Below the pieces are notes generated by a model. It had not been told where the DNA came from, made no database searches, and saw nothing but the letters and a program-made list of their open reading frames with translations. Of a stretch of 64,000 nucleotides of DNA, positions 48,221 to 55,979 are shown piece by piece. The stretch lies in the NCBI RefSeq assembly GCF_901875555.1, contig NZ_CABFMD010000036.1, positions 1-64,000 of the forward strand, written 5' to 3'. This DNA comes from Streptococcus parasanguinis (GTDB lineage: Bacteria; Bacillota; Bacilli; Lactobacillales; Streptococcaceae). Position numbers and translations under genes: made by a program. Every line of letters begins with the position of its first letter. Position 1 is the first letter of the stretch.

Positions 48221-48817
48221 ATGAAAAGAAAAATCTTCTTATTGGGTGCACTTGCCTTGTTTTTGACAGGTTGTGGCCCTAAAAAACAAGTGAAAACACC
48301 AAGTTCAAGTGACCAAAAAGCGATCAAAGCGAAGGCAGAACAGTTGCAAAAAGATAATAAGAGTATCTTGCAAAAGGCTGAAGAAAATCAAGTAGTCACA
48401 CGAACCTTTGTCTTTCCAAAAGATGACAAGGGAACACAACAGACGCAAATCGTAACCTACGTGGGGAACACCTTTAAAAAGTTGCAGACTATCAATGTGA
48501 CGGCAACCGATGAAGAATTGAAAAAAGGGATCCAACAGGTTGGAGTTGAGGAAGCGCAAAAGCAATTGAGAGAATCCTTCAACAAGGATGATGCCTTTAA
48601 GGAAGCTTTGACAGTGCCAGGTTTCACAGCTGATTTGACCTTGGAAAATGAGAATGAATACAAGGTGACTATCACCTACGACTTTGAAGCAATGGATGTG
48701 AAGAAAGCTGAAGGCATGACTTACTTTAAAAACAATCACTTGCCGGAGTTGTTGAAGCTGACACCAAGCCAATTTGCAGACAATCTCATCCATGCTGGAG
48801 CGAGTGAGCAAAAATAA
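48221..48817 (+). CDS. Lipoprotein, DUF1307/YehR-like
   Basis: A 198-residue lipoprotein: signal peptide with lipobox LTGC (Cys18), a Lys/Gln-rich helical stretch to about residue 60, and a C-terminal alpha/beta domain (TRTFVFPKDDKGTQQTQIVTY, then YKVTITYDFEAMD). The pattern resembles YehR/DUF1307 lipoproteins, from memory only. It precedes ireB in the same order as in other streptococci. Function unknown. Confidence 0.65.
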   Translation: MKRKIFLLGALALFLTGCGPKKQVKTPSSSDQKAIKAKAEQLQKDNKSILQKAEENQVVTRTFVFPKDDKGTQQTQIVTYVGNTFKKLQTINVTATDEELKKGIQQVGVEEAQKQLRESFNKDDAFKEALTVPGFTADLTLENENEYKVTITYDFEAMDVKKAEGMTYFKNNHLPELLKLTPSQFADNLIHAGASEQK

Positions 48818-48882
48818 AAAAACAGTTTAGCTAAAATAGCTTAAAAATGCTTGAAAAAGCCGTAAAATCAAGGACTTGACCG

Positions 48883-48911
48883 TTGTGGAAAACCTTTGAT
48901 TATGGTATAAT
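48883..48911 (+). promoter_or_regulatory. ireB promoter
   Basis: TTGTGG (48883-48888), 17 bases, TATAAT (48906-48911) with TGG before it. Confidence 0.65.
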
Positions 48912-48941
48912 GGTAGTATTCTAAGGAAAGAGGGTGTTCTT

Positions 48942-49208
48942 GTGGGATTTACAGATGAGACAGTACGTTTTAATCTTGATGATTCAAATCGTAAGGAAAT
49001 TAGCGAGACCTTGAAAGATGTTTACTTGTCACTGGATGAAAAAGGCTACAATCCAATTAATCAAATCGTAGGATACGTACTCAGTGGGGATCCTGCCTAT
49101 GTACCTCGTTATAATAATGCACGGAACCAAATTCGTAAATATGAACGAGACGAGATCGTTGAGGAATTGGTACGTTATTATTTGAAAGGGCAAGGAATAG
49201 ACCTCTAA
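48942..49208 (+). CDS. ireB: IreB-family regulatory phosphoprotein (UPF0297)
   Basis: An 88-residue protein with a GTG start. The N-terminus [12 protein letters not shown] keeps Thr4 and Thr7, the residues phosphorylated by the Ser/Thr kinase IreK in Enterococcus faecalis IreB. It regulates cephalosporin tolerance there. It overlaps ruvX by one base in the conserved ireB-ruvX-DUF1292 operon. Confidence 0.92.
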   Translation: MGFTDETVRFNLDDSNRKEISETLKDVYLSLDEKGYNPINQIVGYVLSGDPAYVPRYNNARNQIRKYERDEIVEELVRYYLKGQGIDL

Positions 49209-49627
49209 TGAGAATTATGGGATTGGATGTTGGCTCAAAGACCGTTGGGGTTGCTGTGAGTGATCCTCTCGGCTTTACAGCTCAAGGTCTTGAAATCATC
49301 CAAATCGATGAAGATAAAAAAGAATTCGGTTTGGAGCGCTTAGCCGAATTAGTAGCTCAATACAAGGTGGACCGTTTTGTTGTGGGTTTGCCGAAAAACA
49401 TGAACAACACTAGCGGACCGCGTGTGGAAGCCAGTCAGGCTTATGGCACGATGATTGCTGAAAAGTTTGGCTTGCCAGTCGACTACCAAGACGAACGGTT
49501 GACGACAGTTGCTGCAGAGCGGATGTTGATTGAGCAAGCAGATATTAGCCGTAGCAAACGCAAAAAAGTCATTGATAAGTTGGCGGCGCAGCTCATTTTA
49601 CAAAATTATTTAGATCGCAATTTTTAG
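49208..49627 (+). CDS. ruvX: RuvX/YqgF, putative Holliday junction resolvase
   Basis: A 139-residue RNase H-fold protein. The acidic metal site starts with [34 protein letters not shown] and [13 protein letters not shown] are typical YqgF motifs. The family is linked to 16S rRNA 5'-end processing and junction resolution. Start overlaps ireB stop. Confidence 0.93.
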   Translation: MRIMGLDVGSKTVGVAVSDPLGFTAQGLEIIQIDEDKKEFGLERLAELVAQYKVDRFVVGLPKNMNNTSGPRVEASQAYGTMIAEKFGLPVDYQDERLTTVAAERMLIEQADISRSKRKKVIDKLAAQLILQNYLDRNF

Positions 49628-49649
49628 AAAGAAAACGAGGAAGAATAGT

Positions 49650-49955
49650 ATGGCACATGATCATAACCACGACCATGAAGAACGTGAATTAATCACATTG
49701 GTGGATGAACAAGGAAATGAAACCTTGTTTGAAATTCTTTTGACCATTGATGGTAAAGAAGAATTTGGGAAAAACTATGTCCTTTTGATCCCTGCTAATG
49801 CAGAAGAAGATGAAAACGGTGAAGTTGAAATCCAAGCTTATTCATTTACAGAAAACGAAGACGGCACAGAAGGCGACCTTCAACCAATCCCAGAAGACTC
49901 AGATGCAGAATGGGATATGATCGAGGAAGTCTTCAACAGCTTTATGGAGGAGTGA
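49650..49955 (+). CDS. DUF1292 family protein
   Basis: A 101-residue acidic protein starting with a His/Asp run ([14 protein letters not shown]), followed by [20 protein letters not shown], the DUF1292 (YrzB) pattern. Third gene of the conserved ireB-ruvX-DUF1292 operon. Function unknown. Confidence 0.9.
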   Translation: MAHDHNHDHEERELITLVDEQGNETLFEILLTIDGKEEFGKNYVLLIPANAEEDENGEVEIQAYSFTENEDGTEGDLQPIPEDSDAEWDMIEEVFNSFMEE

Positions 49956-49956
49956 T

Positions 49957-50083
49957 ACAGTCTGGGAGACTGTATCACCTCAACTCCTAGAAACTAGAAA
50001 GAGTTGAAACGTCCGGGGGACGTTTTTAGCCCAGCTCCTAGAAACAAGAAAAAGCAGGAAATTCCGGGGGATGTTTTTACCCT
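49957..50083 (+). repeat. Hairpins and a 51-bp imperfect tandem repeat
   Basis: TACAGTCT-GGG-AGACTGTA (49958-49976) is a perfect hairpin right after the DUF1292 gene. It is followed by two 51-bp units starting CTCCTAGAAAC at 49984 and 50035. The first holds the terminator AACGTCC-GGG-GGACGTTTTT; the second a decayed version, TTCCGGGGGATGTTTTTA. Confidence 0.7.
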
Positions 50084-50162
50084 TGCGCAAGAAATAAAGC
50101 CCGCAAGTAAGTCCAATGGACCTGCTGTAAAAATGAGAAAGAAATAACTACAAAAGAAAGGA

Positions 50163-50200
50163 GCGCAAACGTCAGAAGAGGTTTTGTCGCTTTTTTCTTT
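50163..50200 (+). terminator. Terminator-like hairpin upstream of folC
   Basis: AGCGCAAAC and GTTTTGTCGCT pair imperfectly, followed by TTTTTCTTTT, 13 bases before folC; an attenuator or upstream terminator. Confidence 0.5.
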
Positions 50201-50212
50201 TAGGAGGAAGAT

Positions 50213-51445
50213 GTGAATAAGATTGAGCAATGGATGAATAGTCGGATCGGTTTGAATTTTCGGTCTGGCTTGGATCGTATGGAACAGGCGGTAAGACTTT
50301 TAGGGAGGCCGGATAAGGCTTACCCGATCCTTCATGTGACGGGAACCAATGGGAAGGGATCCACAATCGCCTTTCTGCGTCAATTGTTGATGGCTCACGG
50401 AAAGAAGGTTGGGACCTTTACCTCTCCTCATATGATCAGTATCCATGATCGGATTTGTATTGGGGACAAGCCGATTTCGGATGAAGATTTCACTCGGATT
50501 GGTCAAGAAGTCCAACAAATGGAGCAGACCCTACTCAAAACTCAGGACCAACTCTCTTATTTTGAGATTATTTGCCTCATGGCTCTCTTGTATTTTAAGG
50601 AACAAGCTGTGGACGTGGTCTTATTGGAAGTTGGCATCGGTGGACTTCTAGATACCACCAATGTGGTGACAGGAGAGATCGCAGTGATCACTTCGGTTGG
50701 CCTGGATCACCAGGAAACACTGGGAGGGACGATTGCGGAAATCGCCCAGCAAAAGGCAGGAATTTTTAAACAAGGTAAGAAAGCAGTGGTGGGCCCCTTA
50801 TCTGATGAAGCTGCAGTCATTTGTCAAGAAAAAGCGGAGCAGTTGGATGTGGATCTCCACACCTTCCAAAAAGATTTTGGCTTAGAGCAGGATCGTTTTT
50901 GGAATGAAAACGTGGACCTTGTCTTGCCCTCTCTTGGCTTGAAGGGTGATTACCAACGGGAAAATGCTGCAGTAGCTCTGGAGACCTTCCTCCTTTACAT
51001 GGAAGGTCAGCCTCAAGCAGTAGATCTGGATATGATCAAGCTTGCTCTGCAAGAGACACGGTGGCCAGGGCGCTTAGAATTAGTTGGTGACAAGGTGTAT
51101 TTGGATGGAGCCCATAATCCTCATGCCATGGTGCGTTTGATCGAGTTTGCAAAAAGCTTAACTGGGAAACGCGTGAAGATTTTATTTGGAGCCCTCAAAC
51201 GAAAAGATTATAGTGGAATGCTGGAAACACTTCAAGCTGGGTTACCAGAAGCTGAATTAATGTTGACGACCTTTCATTACGGAGAAGTGGTGGCCCATGG
51301 CGATCGACAAGACCTGCCCTATGTAGCTGACTATAAGGCCTATATCAAAGAATTTATGGATCAGAGTCGTCCAGAAGAAGTCTTATTTGTGACAGGATCC
51401 TTGTATTTTATTGCAGAAGTAAGGGCATTTTTATTAGAGGGTTAA
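50213..51445 (+). CDS. folC: Folylpolyglutamate/dihydrofolate synthase
   Basis: A 410-residue Mur-ligase-type enzyme with a GTG start after AGGAGG. The P-loop HVTGTNGKGSTIAFL is near residue 42; GGLLDTTNVV and VYLDGAHNPHAM are typical FolC segments. It adds Glu to folates. It stands alone after the structured repeats. Confidence 0.95.
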   Translation: MNKIEQWMNSRIGLNFRSGLDRMEQAVRLLGRPDKAYPILHVTGTNGKGSTIAFLRQLLMAHGKKVGTFTSPHMISIHDRICIGDKPISDEDFTRIGQEVQQMEQTLLKTQDQLSYFEIICLMALLYFKEQAVDVVLLEVGIGGLLDTTNVVTGEIAVITSVGLDHQETLGGTIAEIAQQKAGIFKQGKKAVVGPLSDEAAVICQEKAEQLDVDLHTFQKDFGLEQDRFWNENVDLVLPSLGLKGDYQRENAAVALETFLLYMEGQPQAVDLDMIKLALQETRWPGRLELVGDKVYLDGAHNPHAMVRLIEFAKSLTGKRVKILFGALKRKDYSGMLETLQAGLPEAELMLTTFHYGEVVAHGDRQDLPYVADYKAYIKEFMDQSRPEEVLFVTGSLYFIAEVRAFLLEG

Positions 51446-51449
51446 ACAA

Positions 51450-51478
51450 TTGACCTAAAGATTTTCTTGGCGTATACT
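51450..51478 (+). promoter_or_regulatory. Near-consensus promoter for the 51522 lipoprotein
   Basis: TTGACC (51450-51455), 17 bases, TATACT (51473-51478). Confidence 0.8.
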
Positions 51479-51521
51479 GGTGGTAAATAGTGTACGGTTA
51501 TAGTGAAAGGAGTCGATCTTA

Positions 51522-51932
51522 ATGAAAAAAATCATGTCTATACTGACCTTGGCAGTAGCCCTTTTCCTGACTGCTTGTAGTCAGCAAGAACAAACGCCAA
51601 AAGCCTCAAGTAGCGTTAGCTCACATTCATCTGAGACAGTGGCTTCGACCAGTGAAAAGTCAGAGCAAGGGGTTTCCATAGATGGAAGCTATCGAGGACA
51701 GGATGAGGAGAATACAATTCTACTGGTGGTGACGGGTCAAAAAGGCACATTTACAGTGCAAGATGATGATGGCGAAGAAGAGACTAAAGAGGTCAGTATT
51801 GATCCGGTCAATCAATCTATGCGTATAGGGGATGAGCCCTATCGCTATCGGATCGAAGGGGATCGGTTATCGCTAGAAGATTTGGAGCAAGCAGAGGATG
51901 ATCAAGGGATTATCGTTTTGACCAAGCAATAA
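51522..51932 (+). CDS. Small lipoprotein of unknown function
   Basis: A 136-residue protein with a signal peptide and lipobox LTAC (Cys19), a Ser-rich linker to about residue 48 and a small C-terminal beta-rich domain (DGSYRGQDEENTILLVVTG onward). Acidic. No family recognised with confidence; similar lipoproteins occur between folC and cls in streptococci. It has a strong promoter of its own and is followed by repeat copy D, whose ends form hairpins. Confidence 0.75.
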   Translation: MKKIMSILTLAVALFLTACSQQEQTPKASSSVSSHSSETVASTSEKSEQGVSIDGSYRGQDEENTILLVVTGQKGTFTVQDDDGEEETKEVSIDPVNQSMRIGDEPYRYRIEGDRLSLEDLEQAEDDQGIIVLTKQ

Positions 51933-51946
51933 GGGACGAGACAAGA

Positions 51947-52227
51947 GAGAGTGGGACAGAAATCGGTCATTCGTTAGAATTCGATTTCGTCGTCCCACCA
52001 CCGCACAGCTTCAACAGTCTGGGAGACTGTTGAAGGTTGCAGATAAAGGAAACATAGTTTCCGTCAACATAGGGCATCTTTGAAGCTTAAAAAGCGAACA
52101 AAGACTTAGGATACTTGCTTCGCAAGTTCTATCCGCCACCTCAAAGCAGTGCTTTGAGCACTCAACCACTACGTCTTGCTCGACAATCCAAAGATAATTG
52201 AGAGGCTAGGACTTTTGTCCCAGCCTC
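51947..52227 (-). repeat. Dispersed repeat family 1, long copy D (inverted)
   Basis: The reverse complement matches copy B (33269-33551) over its whole length with only a handful of differences. Its right end GAGAGGCTAGGAC...GTCCCAGCCTCTTTTTG is a terminator-like hairpin with a T-run on the plus strand, so it may end transcription from the 51522 gene before cls. Confidence 0.9.
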
Positions 52228-52314
52228 TTTTTGTTTGTCAAGAAGGGGTTTGGTTGGTCGTTGCATCGGGTAAAAAGAATTGTTATACTAGTAGAAAGAA
52301 AAAAGGAGGATGCT

Positions 52315-53850
52315 GTGACCTTTCGAAAATTACGTCTTTTAATGTCCAAGTATGGATTTAGTATTTTGTTTATGGGCTTCGAACTGTGGGTATCCTTTGC
52401 GGCCTTCTTTTGGCTCAATAAATGGTTCCCTCATTGGCTATCAGTTGCGGTCATTGGGCTCTTATATGTGTCGACGATCCTAGCTATTGTTAACCGCAAT
52501 ACCCCTCCCGAAAATAAGGTGACTTGGCTCTTGATTGCGGTTATTCCTGTCTTTGGATCTCTCTTATATCTCATGTTTGGCGAGCGTCGTTTGTCCAAGA
52601 AGGAAATGATCCAGCTGAAAAATATGGAATCCATGAAGTTTAGAGAGGATAACAGCCAGCAATTGCGTAAGGAGCTCAAGAAAGAAAGCAAGGCAGTCTA
52701 CGGCTTGGTCAAGTCTATTTTATCCATGGACCACAATGCGGATCTCTACAATGGGACGGCGTCAACTTTTTACCCTCTAGGGGAGGATATGTATGAGCAA
52801 TTACTAGAGGATCTGAGAGCGGCGAAAAAATTTATCTTCATCGAGTTTTACATCATTGATGAAGGCTTGATGTGGAACAGTATCCTAGAGATATTAGAGC
52901 AGAAAGTGAAAGAGGGGGTCGAAGTCAAACTCCTTTATGACGATATCGGCTGTATGGCAACCTTGGCTGGGAACTATACCAAGCGATTGAGAAAGATGGG
53001 GATTGATGCCCATAAGTTTAACAAGGTGATCCCCCGTCTAACAGTGGCTTATAACAACCGGGACCACCGCAAGATTCTGGTCATTGATGGGCAGATCGGC
53101 TATACGGGTGGTGTCAATTTGGCAGACGAGTATATCAACCACATTGAGCGGTTTGGTCACTGGAAGGACAGTGCCATCCGCTTGGATGGACGAGCTGTTA
53201 AGGCCTTAACGCGACTCTTCCTCATGAACTGGTACATCAACCGTGGGGAAATTGAGGATTTTGACCGCTATCATATTGAAAACAAGGCAGTCGAAGGCGA
53301 AGGGCTCTACATTCCCTATGGGAGTGGACCAAAGCCGATTTACAAGTCGCAGGTCGGAAAGACGGTTTATCAAAATATGATCAACCAAGCGACAGATTAC
53401 GTCTATATCACGACTCCTTATTTGATCATCGATTATGATTTGACAGAGGATATCCGCAATGCAGCCCTTCGTGGGGTGGATGTTCGCATCGTGACCCCGC
53501 ATATTCCGGATAAAAAATTAATCCAAATTGTTACGCGTGGGGCTTACCTGGATCTGATGGATGCTGGTGTGAAAATCTATGAGTACACACCTGGTTTTGT
53601 CCACAGTAAGCAAGTTCTTGCAGATGATGAAATGGCGGTTGTGGGATCGATTAACTTTGACTACCGTAGTCTGGTCCATCACTATGAAAATGCGGTCTGG
53701 ATGTATCAAACGCCTGCTCTGAAAGAGATCCGGGCGGATTTTGATCACATCTTTGAAGTATCCCAAGAAATCACTGAAGATACCTTCCGCTTTACATGGC
53801 ACCAAAGCTTAATCAAGGAAATTATGCAATTGTTCGCACCGATGCTGTAA
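52315..53850 (+). CDS. cls: Cardiolipin synthase
   Basis: GTG 52315 follows AAAGGAGG; a longer in-frame start (52231) lies against the repeat and is rejected. The 511-residue protein has two N-terminal membrane helices and two phospholipase-D motifs: DHRKILVIDG with TGGVN after it (near residue 251) and HSKQVLADD with GSINFDYRS (near 430). It joins two phosphatidylglycerol molecules to make cardiolipin. TATACT at about 52284 may be its -10. Confidence 0.95.
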   Translation: MTFRKLRLLMSKYGFSILFMGFELWVSFAAFFWLNKWFPHWLSVAVIGLLYVSTILAIVNRNTPPENKVTWLLIAVIPVFGSLLYLMFGERRLSKKEMIQLKNMESMKFREDNSQQLRKELKKESKAVYGLVKSILSMDHNADLYNGTASTFYPLGEDMYEQLLEDLRAAKKFIFIEFYIIDEGLMWNSILEILEQKVKEGVEVKLLYDDIGCMATLAGNYTKRLRKMGIDAHKFNKVIPRLTVAYNNRDHRKILVIDGQIGYTGGVNLADEYINHIERFGHWKDSAIRLDGRAVKALTRLFLMNWYINRGEIEDFDRYHIENKAVEGEGLYIPYGSGPKPIYKSQVGKTVYQNMINQATDYVYITTPYLIIDYDLTEDIRNAALRGVDVRIVTPHIPDKKLIQIVTRGAYLDLMDAGVKIYEYTPGFVHSKQVLADDEMAVVGSINFDYRSLVHHYENAVWMYQTPALKEIRADFDHIFEVSQEITEDTFRFTWHQSLIKEIMQLFAPML

Positions 53851-53869
53851 ATGTATTAAAACGAGAATC

Positions 53870-53901
53870 AGAGTCAGGAATCGAGATGCCTGACTCTTTT
53901 T
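53870..53901 (+). terminator. Intrinsic terminator after cls
   Basis: AGAGTCAGG and CCTGACTCT pair around a short loop, followed by TTTTCC. Confidence 0.85.
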
Positions 53902-54018
53902 CCATAGGACTATGTGGCAAGAGGCTGACAGGGTCGGCAGAATTTGGTATACTAGAAAAGATAATGGGCTTTTTTCTAAAAGGAAAGAGCAGAGGAACAT
54001 GGAAGAAAAGGAAAAAGA

Positions 54019-55857
54019 ATGAGCGAAAAAGAGCAAGAAATGACTTCTAAAAAGTTAGGGCTTCACGTGGGAGATAGTTTTCAGGATACACGTGAAATTC
54101 GCGAAGTGCTAGACAAATCAGTCTTTCGTGAAGAAGAACCGACTCATAGCCAACAGGTAGAAGTCTTGGAGGAGCCGGTTGCAATGGAGGCATCAGAGTC
54201 CATTAGTGATGCCAAGCCAGAAGCAGTAGCAGAACCTACACAAGAATCAGAACAGAAAGCGGAGCAACCACTCAGTCGGATGAGTCGCCGTTCTCGTAAA
54301 TCGGGAGTTGAAGCGACAAAAGCGGAAGCATCTAGCATAGAAGAGAATACGGAAGAGTTAGAAGCGGATGTGGCAGTTGAGCCGATCCGTCGTCAATCCA
54401 AGCGTCCAGTGCCTCTAACGATTCCTTTTGTGTTGAGTCTTTTGATTAGTTTACTGCATGTCGGTGTGCCATTTTTAACCCGTTTTGCAACCGATCAACA
54501 ATCGCAAAACTTGTATGCTGGCTGGGCAATGACCAAAGGTCAAGTCCCGTTTGGTGATTTTTACGGAACCAATGGTCTCCTCTATTATGCGATCAACTGG
54601 TTGGGAAGCTTGGCGGGTGGACATTGGATCTTGATGCTCCTCCAAGCGATTGCCCTCTTCTTTGCGGGTACTTATCTCTATCGGGTTGTGCGCCTGTTGG
54701 TGTCTGATAAAGATACAGCCAAGAATGTCCAGTTACTCTTTTATTTCTTGGTGCTAGGCCTTGGTTTTGGAGGGACTTATGTGACCTTCTTTAGTCTTCC
54801 AATCCTATTTGCCAGCATGAATTTCATTTTGGCTTATCTGATTGGTCATCGTAAGGATGAAGGCTTTATCCTTTATGGTGCGATCGCAGCTGTTGCTTTC
54901 TTGATTGATCCGATGACCAGTGCCCTGTTTTATTTGTTGGCCTTCCTTGGATTAACAGCCTTTAATATTAAGCAGAAGAGATGGGCACGTGGTTTTTATC
55001 AACTGCTGGCAGCTCTCCTTGGTTTTTCACTCGTCTTTTATCCAATTGGCTATATCACCGTTTTGAATCAGACTTTTGGTTATGCCATTAACCAAGTGAC
55101 CTATGTCTTTAATGCCTTGAATTTTACTAATGGACAGACCTTCAGTAATGTCATTTATTACGGCCTGTTGGCGCTCGCCCTTGGTCTGGTCTCTGCCTTT
55201 TTGATGTCCTTTACCAAGCAAAGTAGCAGTGCTCGCCGAATCTTCCGCTTTATAGGATGGGCAGGTAGCTTGGTAGTCCTTATCGTGTCGATTGGTCTTC
55301 CGGAACAAGGGGCTTACCAATTGTTACCGATGTTGCCATTTGTTCTTCCTTTGTTTGCGATCTGGTTCTCACGAGATGGGGAAGAAAACGATGGGATCGA
55401 ACGTCGTGGTCGGAAGAAGAAAAACAAGGAAATTTGGGCCGCTTACTTTACGAGCCAAGTTTTTTTACCACTAGTAGCCCTTATCTATCTGTTGGCGAAT
55501 CCAGTGGTTCAAGATGTCGTGCTTCAGTCTGGCCAATCCAGTGAACGGAGCGCTATCGCTAGCTACATTCATAACCACAGCAAGACCAAAGATAGCGTCT
55601 ATGCTTGGGATACGACAGCTACTCTCTATCAAGAAAGCGATCGTTTGGCAGCTTCTGCCTTATTGACACCGACGTCTTATCTGGGGATTAATGAAAACCG
55701 GACCAATGTTACCCAACAAATCGATCGGTCTGAACCCAAGTATATTGTGGTCAACAATCAGGTAGAGTTGACCTCCAAAATGAAAGACTTGCTCAAAGAA
55801 AATTATCGTCTAGTTGAGAAGAAATACCATTATTTCAAACTCTATCAACGCTCTTAA
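54019..55857 (+). CDS. Multi-membrane protein, glycosyltransferase-39-like, Ccs4-type locus
   Basis: A 612-residue protein. The first 135 residues are acidic and low complexity (Glu, Ala, Ser, Gln) and cytoplasmic; about ten membrane helices follow from residue 137, then a soluble C-terminal domain of about 110 residues. The layout and FATDQQSQNLYAGWAMTKGQVPFGDFYG after the first helix recall GT39/DUF2079-type glycosyltransferases. In S. pneumoniae the gene at this place, between cls and nrdD, is annotated as competence-induced Ccs4 (from memory). No ComX box was seen here. Function not known. Confidence 0.6.
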   Translation: MSEKEQEMTSKKLGLHVGDSFQDTREIREVLDKSVFREEEPTHSQQVEVLEEPVAMEASESISDAKPEAVAEPTQESEQKAEQPLSRMSRRSRKSGVEATKAEASSIEENTEELEADVAVEPIRRQSKRPVPLTIPFVLSLLISLLHVGVPFLTRFATDQQSQNLYAGWAMTKGQVPFGDFYGTNGLLYYAINWLGSLAGGHWILMLLQAIALFFAGTYLYRVVRLLVSDKDTAKNVQLLFYFLVLGLGFGGTYVTFFSLPILFASMNFILAYLIGHRKDEGFILYGAIAAVAFLIDPMTSALFYLLAFLGLTAFNIKQKRWARGFYQLLAALLGFSLVFYPIGYITVLNQTFGYAINQVTYVFNALNFTNGQTFSNVIYYGLLALALGLVSAFLMSFTKQSSSARRIFRFIGWAGSLVVLIVSIGLPEQGAYQLLPMLPFVLPLFAIWFSRDGEENDGIERRGRKKKNKEIWAAYFTSQVFLPLVALIYLLANPVVQDVVLQSGQSSERSAIASYIHNHSKTKDSVYAWDTTATLYQESDRLAASALLTPTSYLGINENRTNVTQQIDRSEPKYIVVNNQVELTSKMKDLLKENYRLVEKKYHYFKLYQRS

Positions 55858-55860
55858 GAA

Positions 55861-55922
55861 AATCAATATCTTGTGCTTTAGAAAGTTTTTTATAAAATTT
55901 TCCACAAGATATTGATTTTTAT
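55861..55922 (+). terminator. Strong terminator before nrdD
   Basis: AATCAATATCTTGTG pairs with CACAAGATATTGATT across a 27-base AT-rich loop, followed by TTTATTTTT. Confidence 0.85.
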
Positions 55923-55933
55923 TTTTGGAGTGG

Positions 55934-55939
55934 TATAAT
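55934..55939 (+). promoter_or_regulatory. nrdD extended -10
   Basis: TGGTATAAT, with TATAAT at 55934-55939, about 40 bases before the start. Confidence 0.6.
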
Positions 55940-55979
55940 ACAACTTGTATGTAAATAAATGAAAAGAGGCATGTTTGGT

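Noticed and set aside
52231..52314. N-terminal extension of cardiolipin synthase
   Set aside because: It begins next to the repeat, lacks a ribosome site and contains the promoter; GTG 52315 has AAAGGAGG.
53940..54018. ComX box for the Ccs4-like gene
   Set aside because: The neighbour is competence-induced in pneumococcus, but no TACGAATA-like sequence was found; only an ordinary TATACT.
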